This document shows, piece by piece, positions 12,024-24,100 of a DNA stretch of 64,000 nt. This DNA is from Gossypium raimondii (lineage: Eukaryota > Streptophyta > Magnoliopsida > Malvales > Malvaceae), in contig NC_068566.1 in NCBI RefSeq assembly GCF_025698545.1, forward strand, positions 2,587,362-2,651,361. The letters run 5' to 3'. Each line of letters opens with the position of its first letter. Position 1 is the first letter of the stretch. Made by a program: the position numbers and the translations under genes. The notes beneath the pieces were generated by a model. The model saw nothing but the letters and a program-made list of their open reading frames with translations, was not told the DNA's origin and did no database searches.

Positions 12024-12284
12024 ACATATATCGTAAGACTAAGGTACAAATCTTGATTCTAGTTACCTAAATAACGCCTCTATATCAGAGCCGCTACTTT
12101 TGGCGGCACCAAAACCGCAAACTCTCATCTCAATCACCATCTTCCCCCTCCTTTCACATCTCCTCGTTCAACTCTTACATACACATTCATACATACATAT
12201 GCAATAAAACGACCAAACCCCCATGCTTTGTTTTCCCCCTGTTCTTCCATAATCCCAGTTCCTTTTTCCTTTCATTTCTGATCG

Positions 12285-15006
12285 ATGAACAGAGACTTAA
12301 ACACTTCGTTTTCCAGTTCTAATCTCTTATGCCAAGAAACCCAACAAGAGCAAGAAGCTTGTTTTTCTGAAACAGCAAAAGAATCCCATCATTACAAATC
12401 ACCATGTTCAGACAATGAAGACGATGATGAATACATTGAGAACTTGGTTCAAAGAGAAACAACTACCGATGATCTATTCACCACTAAAACTTGGCTGAAA
12501 TCTGCTCGTTTTGATGCTATTCAATGGATTTTCAATGTTCGTTTTCTCTTTCTTTTTTTTTTATAATCTCTATTTACATCTTTTTCATCTATTGTTTTTT
12601 TTTTCCAATAAATTTTTACTGTTTTTTTGTTTGTTTTGTTGTGGATTCAGACAAGAGAAACCTTCGGATTCCAAGTTCATACAGCGTATTTATCTGTTAC
12701 TTACTTTGATCGGTTCATTGCAACAAGATCCATTGATGTAAGGGTTTTTTTTTTCTCTGAAATAAATTTACGGGACTAGAATTGAATTTTAAGTTTTTAT
12801 AGGGGTTAAAAGAAAATTTACTATTATATGTTTATATTTTTATAATTTTTATGGGACCTTAAAAAGAAATTTGACCTTTTTTGGACTAAGCCCTGTGCGC
12901 GTTCACCACCTTTGGAGGTGAAGCTCAGCGAGGCAAAGAGCTCTTGGACCCTTAGTTAAATAAGAAAAATATCATTTTTAGTCTTCCGAAAATGAAAAAT
13001 TTTATTTTTGGTCCCTCCTGTTGAGAATGCTCCTCCTAAAATATAATAATTCATTTAAGATTTTTTTAACACTAATTTTTTTTGCTTTGACACCAAATTT
13101 TATAATCCAAAATTTTTAGAAATTTTCATTAGCACCTTGAAATTTTTGAAAAAATTAATTAAATCCCCTAAAATTTTTGAAAATGCTAATTAAGCCTTTT
13201 CAAAAATTTTCAAAAATCCAATTAAACCCTCAAAACTTTTAAAAGTTTCAATTAAACCCCCAAGAACTTTTAATTAAACCCTTAAAACTTAATCCCAAAA
13301 CGTTTGTTACAGGAAGGGAAGATGTGGGCTATTCCATTGTTGTCAATTGCATGTTTATCATTAGCAGCCAAAATGGAAGAACCCAAAGTACCATTTTTAT
13401 CAGAGTTTCATACAAAAGATTATCAATTCGAAAACAAAGTGATTCAAAGGATGGAATTAATGGTGCTCACCACATTGGGATGGAAGATGAGTTCTGCAAC
13501 ACCTTTCTGCTATTTGCATTACTTCATCAGAAAATTTCATGGTGAATTTGAGACTAAAGGATTAATTTGCAAAGCTATTGAATTTATTATAGCTATCATC
13601 AAAGGTAATTAAAAATTTTCAAAAAAAATGATTTTTGAATGAAATTATGAACTGGAAATTTGGGTTTTTAATTCATAGGATTTAATGTTTTTTTTTTTTA
13701 TGTAGAAATGAGTTTGGTGGATTGTAGACCGTCGATTATTGCTGCAGCTGCAGTGTTAGCTGCTTTGAACGGTGGTTTAACAAGGAAAGCAATGGAGGAC
13801 AAGATTGGTTGCATTTCATTGTGGGGATCTTTACAAAGTGTGAGTTTTTTTCCGTTTAATTATAGTTTTAGTCCCTCTACTATGTTAAAAATTTATATTT
13901 AATTCATCTATTTTTCTTTAATACAATGCAATCTCAAACTTACACACGCACACATTACACTACCATACAGACGAACCTATAAATTGAACCCTAATCTCAA
14001 TCAAAGGTGAACTCCCTTTTAGCCAATGGACCTACTTCTGGAGTTCAATTCATCTAGTTTAATTTGTCATAGCTTAGTCTTATATACTTTTATAACATTA
14101 GTCTTGGAATTTAGTCCCTAAACTTTTTTTAATCCACATCAGTCTCGTAGCTCAAGCAAATTTTCCCAATTTTATCATTGAACTTGGATTTGATGTTATG
14201 CCACATCATCATTTGAAAATTTTAAAAATATATAAAATCTAAAAAATACTAAAATACATTTAAAATATAAAGAAGTTATAAAATTTTATTTTCTCATAAA
14301 ATTTTCAAGTAATAATTTGATACAATCTCAAAGAAACACGACATCATAAGTTAATGGAATCAAGTTCAAGGATCAAATTGAAAAAAAACTATCAAATTCC
14401 GGGATGAATGTGGACAACAAAAGGTTTAAAAATCAATATAAGAAAATTTATTAAATTTAAGAATTAAAATTTTTTATCCCATAATGTTATTAATAGTAAC
14501 ATATTCACGAAAATCCACTTCATCACTTTAAAGGCAACAATTAACTATTTTCAGAGTGTTAACATTATTAAATGTTAATACTTCAAACGTGACGATTAAC
14601 ATTATTATCAAATTAGACACGATAATAAAGTTATAAAAGTATGATTCAAAATATTTCAAATTAAAATCCTAAATTTCATCATAAGAGAGGGACTAAAATC
14701 ACAATTAATCCTTTGTCTCAAAGGCTAACAAATCTTTGTGCAACTTTTAAGTATATATTTTTATATTGGATGGAACAGGAACATATATTTTCATGCTATA
14801 ATATGGTGGTGGAAATAGAGATGAGAAAATGTAAGACCCCAAAGTTTGCAATTTCCCCAAAATATTGGTCAGTTGGTGATGTAATTGGTGAAGTTTTTTG
14901 TTCAGATGCCAGTGATGGAGGAGGTGGTGGTGACATTAAGAGGAAACTTACATTCAATCACTCCTCTGATCAAAATAGCCTGTCAAAGAAAATATGTCGG
15001 CCATAA
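12285..15006 (+). CDS. CYCD5: D-type cyclin, CYCD5 class
   Basis: D-type cyclins bind CDKA and drive the G1/S transition by phosphorylating the retinoblastoma-related protein in the nucleus. Five exons join in phase: 12285-12536, 12651-12737, 13313-13604, 13706-13839 and 14779-15006, for 330 aa. Residues 14-18 are LLCQE, the LxCxE retinoblastoma-binding motif. An acidic run (DNEDDDE) follows. The cyclin N-box (WLKSARFDAIQWIFN, TAYLSVTYFDRF, LLSIACLSLAAKMEE) spans roughly residues 70-200, then a shorter C-box to about 285, and a basic tail (IKRKLTF...KKICRP). The C-terminal RKCKTP and KRKLTF layout resembles my memory of Arabidopsis CYCD5;1, hence the class call. CYCD3 is less likely. All introns are GT-AG, and intron 4 (939 bp) holds repeat-like sequence. 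ATG 12285 is the first in-frame start ahead of LxCxE. Confidence 0.92.
14095..14480. repeat. Long-TIR MITE-like sequence inside cyclin intron 4
   Basis: AATTTAGTCCCTAAAC and AATCCACATCAGTC on the left are echoed inverted on the right (GAATGTGGACAACAAAAGG). The core is a low-complexity AAAATTTTAAAAATATATAA, with CATCATAAGTTAATGGAATC and a CACATCATC word. A similar arrangement occurs at 32450-32725. The insertion enlarges the intron without touching its splice sites. Confidence 0.45.
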
Positions 15007-16930
15007 TGGAAATTGGGTAGTTTTATTTTTATTTTTAGTGATAAGATTTAGGGTTTGTACAATTCGATTGATTTGTTTCAATTAGATTTCCCATATCATG
15101 ATTTGGTGTCCTTTTTAGTGTGTGTTTGGGAAATTACCAATTTCCAATTACAAAAAAAGTAAAATATAAATATATAGGATAGTTTTAGGAGGTTTTTTCT
15201 TTAAATAAGATTTTGAGTTGTGAATGGATAAAGCGGTGTTAGAAAAAATTTGTGTTTTATTTTGAACTCTAATCTGATTCAATTTCGGTATTTAATTGAC
15301 TAGATGTCGAAAGACTGATTTGTTTGTACTTTATAATATCTACTGTTTTTAATAAGATGCTTAAAATTGTCCATAGTCCCTCCCTAGTCTTTAAATAAGA
15401 GGATAATGCGCTTTAGTGTACTCAAACTCACGTTCTCTTACACTGACAATAATGACAATACCAATCGAGTTAAGATTTAATCGACGTTTATATTTTCTTA
15501 ATCACGTTGTTAAGAAAAAAATAAATGATTACATATATATTATATTATATTTCACTTGTAATATTTAACCCTACTTTAAAAAAAACATTATAAAGTTTAA
15601 ATGGGGATTGGATTTGCTTGGAAAACTGCAAATGCAGGGGTGAATTTGAATAGACGGGAATTAATTCGTATAATTAATTTATAGTTAAAATGTAAATTCA
15701 TTGTTTTAATAATTTATATTTTTATTATATTTGGGAGTTAAAATATAATTTTACCATTTAATAATTTAAAATTTCATAAATTTTAAAGGATCAAAACTTA
15801 AAATTTCAATTTTGGGGAGATCGAGCAAAGGGGTTATAAATATGGGATTCGAATTAAGATCTATTAAATGTCATTTTTCGCCACAGTGCTAAATTAGGAC
15901 ACAAAAATAAAAAAATAAACTTTATTTTCTTGAAGTTGCAAAGAAGGTGAGGTCTTATTATAACGGGATATTGTGGGATTCTTTTTAAATCAATGACTAT
16001 AGTTAAAATATAGAAATCAGAATACTGCAACCATTTGATCAAGCCATATCAAAAATTAAGAAATTGTGTCGGTGACTTGAAACTCATTAAATCAATTAGT
16101 AGAATACATCGTTTTTCTCCGAAAAATCAATTTCTTTCCTTCATTTAATGTCTAATGTTGAAACGGATTGAATTGATTAAAAAAATAAATTCACGTTTTT
16201 CGATACAAATATTATGCGACATAATCCACAATGGATTAATATTTTTTAAAAAAAGATCCCTATATATTTAGATGTTTAAATAGCTTAATTTTGAAGCAAT
16301 CTTTAGAAATGATAAATGTATTTGAGAGGTCCTTCTATTATAGGATTTGATCAAATTAGCCCTTTACTATTAAATGGATCGACTTAAATAAAATTAACAT
16401 CTACTGTATAAAAAATATCATTTACTATTTAATAGAGCTAATATTGTTTGAAATTTTTACAGTTATGTAAATAATATCTGTTCTTTGAAATTTAATTACA
16501 ATTGAAAAAAACTCGAATCATTTTTTATAGATAAATATTAATTTTATGCGGATTTTTGATTTTTTTAATAATATAAAAACTAAATTTAACCCAATTAAAC
16601 GCAGAGGAATCATAGGGCATTACCCTTTAGAAACATTCGTTTATGGGGATTGAAATTTGGGGGTGTCAGAGGCTCCACACTTGAACAGTGCTCCACATGC
16701 ATTCATGGGGTTCTTAGGATTTATTCAGTCTGGCATTATTAAGTATTTGTATTTTAGTTTCCATTAATTACTATGTAATATGGCCTCTGAACATATACCT
16801 GCAGGCTGCAATTTAAAGTGAGATCATATTTGCCTGCCATTGCCACTGAATTATTTAACTTTAGGACTGTACATGTTTTTTTATTTTTGTTCCTAATGTC
16901 TCTCTCTCATCCCAACAATTGCCATGCTGT
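15007..16930. other. 3' flank of the cyclin gene and AT-rich intergenic DNA
   Basis: The cyclin 3' UTR should lie in the first few hundred bases. The rest is AT-rich, with only short frames lacking motifs. The decayed LTR-like filler 15650-15850 (AATTTTACCATTTAATAATT, TTAAAGGATCAAAACTT) resembles the 8940-9060 and 62150-62290 repeats. Confidence 0.45.
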
Positions 16931-16933
16931 CTA

Positions 16934-17146
16934 AGGTCTAGTTTAAGAAGGTATTTTAAAAGTATTTTTTTGGGAAAAAAACATTTTTTAGGAGAAATTA
17001 AAATTTTTAGTTTTTGAAAAAAAAAAGGTAATTTTGAGTCAATTTTTAACTTGAGAGAAGCATTTTTTCTCTCAAAAAAACAGTTTGTTAAGGAGTGTTT
17101 TTGTCCCAAAAGTGTTTTTTAGAAGCAATGCTAAACAGACCCTAAA
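16934..17146. mobile_element. Short MITE with TAAGGTCTAGTTTA / TAGGGTCTGTTTA ends
   Basis: The left end CTAAGGTCTAGTTTAAGAAG is matched by the right end (inverse of TTTAGGGTCTGTTTAGCATT). The ends resemble those of the 4881-5480 element, but the interior is different (AAAGTGTTTTTTAGAAGC, TTTTTGGGAAAAAAAC). About 210 bp and non-coding. The 82-codon minus-strand frame over it is incidental. Confidence 0.6.
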
Positions 17147-17337
17147 TAAAATCAATGGTCTTCTCAAAAAGAAGGAAAAGTTGTTTGTTTAAATTATAAA
17201 TTTAAGAGTTTTGTTGATACAATGTTGAGATTACGTGGTTTATAGTGATCTATTCAATCGTTGGAAAGTCATAAATCGTTACGAGTGATTGAAGTTTGTA
17301 AAATTTTAATCGAAATTTTTGTAAGAAGAGTTTAGAT

Positions 17338-17685
17338 TATATTTTGCCTCATCTATTTAAAAAATGAGTAAAGTAGTCTTTGTATAGTGTATCAAAGAGC
17401 AAATTGATTCGTTCTATTAAATTTTTCACCCATTTGTACGGTTAAAAACTGGTGTAGCTGATAGAATAAGATGACAGTGACACGTGGCGTGCCACATGTA
17501 CCTTATGTTGATGTATAATGACAAGTTTTTAACAGTAGAAATGGATGAAATTTTTAACAGAATGATTAATTTACTTTTTGATCTAAGGTATAGGAACTAA
17601 TTTACCTATTTTATGAGTAGAAGGGGGCAAAATTCAATTCGGTTCCTAATATAATAGCCTACATGGTATTTTTACCTTTGAAGTT
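17338..17685 (+). mobile_element. Long-TIR MITE family B, copy 3
   Basis: It carries the family words CAAAGAGCAAATTGATTCG, GACACGTGGCGTGCCACATG and AACAGTAGAAATGGATGAAA, and ends with GGGGGCAAAATTCAATTCGG. It is about 350 bp and has the same layout as 6895-7205. A (GA)n run follows at 17737-17752. Confidence 0.65.
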
Positions 17686-18021
17686 TAGATTCTTAGGAGA
17701 GTTGACGGAGGAAGAAAAAATTTGTTGTGCAAAGAGAGAGAGAGAGAGAGAGTCCTTGTTTTTTTGCTATTTGTCGGTTTTAAAATGGGTGCCTTTGTTC
17801 ATGCCCCTAACATAATATGTCTACTTGATATTAGTCCTCTACTCCCTAGAATCCAATTGACCTATTGATGTCATGTCCTCGTAGGTATGTATTGTCATGT
17901 TAAGACAATAGATAAATGTGATGTTCTTCGATACAGAAATTCTAGCAGCAAGTAGTCTGCTCCACTGCACTGAATTAAATCTAGTGGAGTAGAAGACTTC
18001 TTTTCACAACTTTTTACTCTA

Positions 18022-18030
18022 TACTTTAAA
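18022..18030 (+). repeat. 9-bp target duplication TACTTTAAA, left copy (Pack-MULE)
   Basis: The bases immediately left of the GGCATA terminus are TACTTTAAA. The identical nonamer follows the TATGCC terminus at 24295-24303. Nine base pairs is the hallmark target duplication of Mutator-superfamily transposition. Confidence 0.9.
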
Positions 18031-18401
18031 GGCATAATTGCAAAAAAAAAAAAAACAACCCTCAACGGTTGGGGGCTTTTGGTTTTGTGCCATTGGCCTT
18101 TTTTTTTATTGACATCCTCAACATTATGATTTTTCCATAAATTAACTCAATTTTAACAGTAAACATGAGTTGACAATTAGTCGAACGCCGGTCAACGAAA
18201 TAAGCCTATGTGACGTTATAGATGACATCATCTTTTTCTTTTTCATTTTGTTTCCATCTTCTTTCTTCTTCTCCCTTCCTCTCTTTCCCTGCTATTACAG
18301 TAAAAAAATAAAATTTGTAGTTCCCTTTCAATTTCAACTCAACCATTTAACACCTCACTCTTCCACAAGCTTCACTTACACCGGGATTCAACACCACTTT
18401 G

Positions 18402-21400
18402 TGTAACACCCCTAACTCATATCCATCGCCAGAATAGGGTTATAGGGCATTACCAGAGTTTACAAATTAATTTACAAACATTTCATTATTTCATCAAACA
18501 TTCATATTTATAACCAATCAAAATCAAAACATTAATGAGCTAACGTTGGCCAATTTAACTTATTCATGCCATTATAACCAGAATCAAATCATCCAAAATT
18601 ACTGATAAAACCAATGGATAGTGTGATATATCTCCAATAAGCTTCTAATCCAATCGAGCTTCCGATAATCATTTCAATGCATCTAATAATTATACATATT
18701 ACCAATAATAATTCAATTCCAATAATAAAATACATATTTATATAATATTCATCACCAAATAACATTCACTTTAATTAAAATTATACAAAATATAGTTCAT
18801 ACGAACTTACAAAGCTAAATTGCGAAATACCAAAATTTAGGGACATTTTGGTAATTTTCAATTTTCATCAAATTTTCACCCAATCTTGATCTAAATTAAT
18901 ATTTCATTCAATTTATTAATTTAAATAATAAAACAATTCATTTCATGAAATTTGGTCACTTTTGACATTTTTGCAAATTTACCCTTAAAGTTTCACATTT
19001 GTTCAATTCAGTCCTAAACTTAAAACATGTAAATTAGCTATTTTAAAATAATCTCATATTAGCTGAATATTCACATATATTTTTCTCCTCCTCTCCATTC
19101 CACATCCTTGGTATATACATAATACCACTATTTACTTATTTACTCATAACAAGCTATTCACTTAAGTCATGGTGACTAAATTAATCATATCTTAATCTAC
19201 AGAACTCTAAATTGAGATCCACTAATTTTATCTGCAACTAGACTCACATATATTCTTACCACAAAATTTTCAGAATTTTTGGTTCAGCCAATAAATACAG
19301 TTTATTTTTTAAAGTCATCCCTGTTCTGCTGTCTTACAGTTTTGACTCTTCTTCACTAAAAATTAATTATCTTCTCATACGTAATTCAGATGATGTTACC
19401 ATTTAATTATATTGAAAATAGACTCATTAAGGGTTTAAACATTTAAATTTAAGCCCCTAATTTGTTTTCTCCAATTTTTTATGATTTTCCAAAGTCAGAA
19501 TAGGGAACCGGAATTCATTCTGACCTTGTCTCACAAAATTTATTATATCTCATAATTTACAATTCCATTGATTACACTGTTTCTTCTATGAGAAACTAGA
19601 CTCAATAAGATTTAATTTCATATGTTTTTCATCCTCTAATTCAATTTCCATGATTTATGGTGATTTTTCAAAGTTAACCTACTATTTATGTCCAAAACTG
19701 TTTTAGTGCAAAATGTTGATTACTAAATTTATAACACCCTTATTCCCTTTCTCTATAGTATTTCCCATCACTTTCTCTTATTTTTCTTCACTAACATATC
19801 AAGAATATAGAACCTTATACAATAAAACCCTACATTAATATCAATTTCATACTTTTTCAATAATATCAAACTCAAAAATATATTGAAATCTTGATGTTCT
19901 TACCTTGCTCTATTGATTTCAATCTTTAACTTGATTTTCTCTCTCCTCCAGCCTCTATTTCTCGAATCTAACTTGATATTCTAGCTCCCCTTAGTCTCCT
20001 TATCAATTTTCTCTCTTGGTGGCTATGGAAATTTCTTTGAATTCTAAGTGAAAATGGTGAATTTTTGGTGTGATGATCAAATTGTAAAGAAAGAAAAACT
20101 TTCTTTCTTTCTCTCTTCTTCTCACGTTGATGCATGGAAAAATAGTGGGATGATGGCTTTTTTCTTTCTTTCTTTCTACATATATATACTAAATAAAATA
20201 ATAAAATATCATTAAAAAAATCAAATAAAATATTATAAACTAATATTTATTTATTTATCTAAAATATCTCCAACATCATCATTGCCTTCTAGATTTCTCT
20301 CTCCTTCTAATTGACCATTTTTCCCTTCATGATCTTTTAAAATTCCATCCTTCAGTCATCACTCAATTTGGTAAAATTATGATTTAGTCCCTCATAATTC
20401 TTCACTTATTCAATTTGGTCCTAATTCATCCATTTTCCTTAATTTCTAGATCATTTCACCCTTAAAATATTTGCACAATTAATCCTTCAACTTTTTCATA
20501 TTTAACCCCTCAAATTTTAAATATTTACTCTTGGGCAACAAAAATTTTCTCACTTTTGCGAATTAGTCCTTTCTTGCATTAATATGTCATAATATACTTC
20601 CCAATGTTAACATAAATCAAAATTTTGCTTTTTGTCACTTTATTTCCTTATTTTACTATATCAAGTATACCTACTTTCTTACTGTAGTAATTTTCAGGAT
20701 ACTACATTTTTCTCCCCCTTAAAATAAATTTCGTCTTCGAAATTTCCTTGTTCTGTTTTGATCATGAACTTCATCATTTCTATATTCTTTCAGTTATAAT
20801 TTTCTATCCATTCTTATCACTAACATATCAATATAATGTTTTCTTCATGCTGAGGATACAGCTCAAACACACAATCTTTCAACATTCTTTTAGCATGTAA
20901 ACCAAAAATCCTTTAAACCGTATTAGTTCAAGGAAACAAATATTCTGATTGAACTCATTAAATTTAATCAAATTTACCTGAGGAAAAATTCCATCATATA
21001 AATTTTAAGTTCATGCTCTCATTATTTTTTACTTTTGCTTATGACAATTCCTTACACGAAAATCAGAAAAGTCCAGATACCAAAATCACCACATTTCAGC
21101 TCTGAAATTTCATCGTAGCAAAACAATACACTTTTTAAATATGCATGCAAAACAGAATAATAACTGGTCATAAACCAACCAAACCAACAGGGTTTTCGTC
21201 TAACATCATAATTAGCTAACATTCTCATAACATAAGAACTCCATTAAAAACTGAACAATTATACACATATCTCTGAGGATAAAAGAATATATAGAATATC
21301 CAGAAAAGATCATCGTGTTCATTTTGATTGTAATCGTCACACACAGACATCTTTACCACTTAATTATCATTTCTCTGACTAATTTTGTTATCACGAACCT

Positions 21401-23270
21401 CACATTATTCCATTCACTGAAAAAATCAATTCAGAAGAACTTCCAGTAAATACATACGTTCTTTAGGTATCATACCTAAATATTTTGTCTCATCAAATTT
21501 AACTTCTTATTTAATCGTGACATTACATAATCCATAAAATCTTTAAAATAATCTAATATTTCTTTTAAAACTGAGCTCATTTGTTACACTATACTTAACT
21601 CTGTTTGCATTACTAATTATTTGACCACTGAACTCTTTTTAGTTCACATTTATGAGCTTATTCAACATGATTCTCGTAAAAATTTTGTCAAAAAGTAATA
21701 CTGATAAGGGGGTGATGGTGAGGTCGTAAAGCCTCTAACTTACTCTCACAAATACCTATATATATGACTTAGCATTCATCATCAATGTAATACCATCATA
21801 ATCACATAGTTCATTCCAAGCAAATTAACACATCTATTTATTATGAGTGTCTTCTGTCACCCACAATTTCACACAATGGATTTACTTACTCGAGCTCTAT
21901 ATTAATATCTAATTAAATTCCAATACTTTGCTTCCATTTTACTTACCAACATTTGTCAAATTAGAAAACGTCTTACGGTATTTTCTCGATGCCATAGTCC
22001 AACTTTGGTCTTACACGGAATCACATATCACACCAATATCATATCCCAGATATGGTCTTACACAGTAGCACATATCACATCGATGTCATATCCCAGATAT
22101 GGTCTTACACGGAAATCACATATCACATATTGCCATGGTCCAACCATCGTCTTTTCCGTCAATTTGTCTTTTATCACTGAACGAAAGTACTCAACCCTTC
22201 GTTCTACTCAATTTGATCTTCCAATTCAATTTTCATGTTATTATAATGTTTATATTTCAATAATAAAGACATAAAACAAAACATCATATTATTTCTAATT
22301 TAACAGTTAAACATAAGATTCTACCATATAAATATACTGATTACACTTATTCAAGCAAGTGTACATAAACTGTACTTATTGGCTAACCAAAAATTTTGAA
22401 AATTTTGTGGTAAGAAGATATGTGAGTCTAGTTTCAGATAAAATTAACGGATCTCAGTTCGGAGTTCTGTAGCTTAAGATATAATTAATTTAGTGACCAT
22501 GACTCAAGTGAAAAGCTTGTTATGAGTAAATAAGTAAATAGTGGTATTATGTATATACCAAGGATGTGGAATGGAGAGGAGGAGGAAAAATATATGTGAA
22601 TATTCAGCTAATATGAGATTATTTTAAAAATAGCTAATTTACATGTTTTAAGTTTAGGGACTAAATTGAATAAATGTGAAACTTTAAGGGTAAATTTATA
22701 AAATGTCAAAAGTGACCAAATTTCATGAAATGAATTGTTTTATTATTTAAATTAATAAATTGAATAAAATATTAATTTAGATCAAGATTGGGTGAAAATT
22801 TGAGGAAAATAGAAAATTACCAAAATGTCCCTAAATTTTGGTATTTCTGCAATTTAGCCTGGTAAGTTTGTATGAACTATATTTTGTATAATTTTAATTA
22901 AAGTGAATGTTGTTTGGTGATGAATATTATATAAATATGTATTTTATTATTGGAATTGAATTATTATTGGTAATATGTATAATTATTAGATGCATTGAAA
23001 TGATTATCGGAAGCTCGATTGGATTGGAAGCTTGTCGGAAATATATCACACTATCCATTGGTTTTATCAGTAATTTTGGATGATTTGATTCTAGTTATAA
23101 TGGCATGAATAAGTTAAATTGGCCAACGTTAGCTCATTAATGTTTTGATTTTGATTGGTTATAAATATGAATGCTTGATGAAATAATGAAATGTTTGTAA
23201 ATTAATTTGTAAACTCTGGTAATGCCCTATAACCCTATTCTGGCGATGGATATGAGTTAGGGGTGTTACA
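18402..23270 (-). mobile_element. LTR-retroelement derivative with inverted LTR ends, nested in the MULE
   Basis: It begins TGTAACACCCCTAACTC and ends GAGTTAGGGGTGTTACA, flanked by the 5-bp duplication CTTTG (18397-18401 and 23271-23275). On the minus strand 20706-18402 reads as a full LTR of about 2.3 kb (TGTAGTATCC...GTGTTACA). It is preceded by a polypurine tract AAGGGGGAGA at 20720-20711, itself preceded by a decayed polyprotein tail (NFEDEIYFKGEKN), typical of Ty3/gypsy elements. Interior 20721-22365 is the 3' internal region, non-coding. The right arm 22366-23270 is a nearly identical inverted copy of the last 900 bp of that LTR. A normal element has direct repeats, so this is rearranged. 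It splits the MULE between its left arm and the captured gene. Confidence 0.8.
22007..22140 (+). repeat. Tandem repeat of about 50 bp inside the LTR-element interior
   Basis: Three imperfect units start with GGTCTTACAC, each followed by CACATATCACA and ATATCATATCCCAGATAT-like text. Such CATATCCCAGATATGGTC arrays are part of the retroelement's internal region and explain the 89-codon frame here, which is not a gene. Confidence 0.75.
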
Positions 23271-23466
23271 CTTTGATCTTTATATTATAGGGCATTCAAA
23301 CAAAACATGCAGATCAGGATAGAACTCATACTAATATCATAATCAAATCAAAGGTTTACTTAGTAGCTAAAACAACTCCATCAATCAATAAACAATAAAA
23401 AAATGAGTTTTGGTTTCTCAAATGCTCAAGGCACACACACACACATATAGCAAAAGGGTCACTAAC

Positions 23467-24100
23467 CAATTCATCATTGCAGTAAACCTTGAAAGCACCG
23501 GAGCTTTGCAGAAAAGACTGCATTACATTCCTAAGAAGCCAAGTAGTTACAATGGACCCAAACCTGTTTGCAGCAAAGAATAATACCACAGCGATGGTGT
23601 CATATGGATTATGACATAATAATCTCTATAACTCCAATTTAGAAAACTGGAACCACTTTTGAAAGCAAACGTTTCGACAACAATGGTGGATAGTTATCAA
23701 GGATTACATCAATTCCAGGATACTAGGCTTCTAACATCTTCTTCATTGTCACAACGACTCCCCTGCAAATTTTCATCAATTACGTGCTCAATTGTCACTT
23801 GAAGAAAAATATCAACTATAATATCCAAAGAAAAGGAAAGCATCAAAAGAAAAAAAAAATCAAATAGAACCTGTAAGAGCATGAAGCGCAGAAATAGATA
23901 TTTACCGTGCAGCCATAGCCGATTCCTCCAATAACGCTAGGTTTTTTCAAAGGAAAAAAAGAAGAGGAGATAAATTGAATAAGAAATTCAGTTAAAATAA
24001 TATAAGAATGATTAAAGTTACCTATAAAGAAATATCTAGGTTTCAGGATTTAGCGGAGGTTTTGGTAGGTGGGGATGATGATGGTGATGGTGTAAATGAA
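23467..24100 (-). pseudogene. SELT: Selenoprotein-T-like gene fragment captured by the MULE
   Basis: SelT-like proteins are thioredoxin-like ER redox proteins. In plants they use Cys instead of selenocysteine. Three exon pieces read on the minus strand. The first, about 24100-24021, gives HHHHHHPHLPKPPLNPET then a stop. The second, 23936-23871, gives VIGGIGYGCTVNIYFCASCSY, which keeps the CxxC redox motif (CASC). The third, 23762-23467, gives VTMKKMLEA, a stop, YPGIDVILDNYPP, KRLLSKVVPVF, a stop, TPSLWYYSL, a 1-nt frameshift, ANRFGSIVTTWLL and QSFLQSSGAFKVYCNDEL, ending at a GTTAGT donor. A short stretch around the expected AGEQIFPM is deleted. The C-terminal exon is absent. Introns with GT/AG borders persist, so the capture was from genomic DNA, not cDNA. 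With several stops and a frameshift it cannot encode a full protein. Confidence 0.85.

Noticed and set aside
23467-24100. In-frame stops in the SelT-like fragment as possible selenocysteine codons
   Set aside because: They are TAG and TAA, not TGA. They lie outside the redox motif, which has Cys, and land plants lack the selenocysteine machinery.
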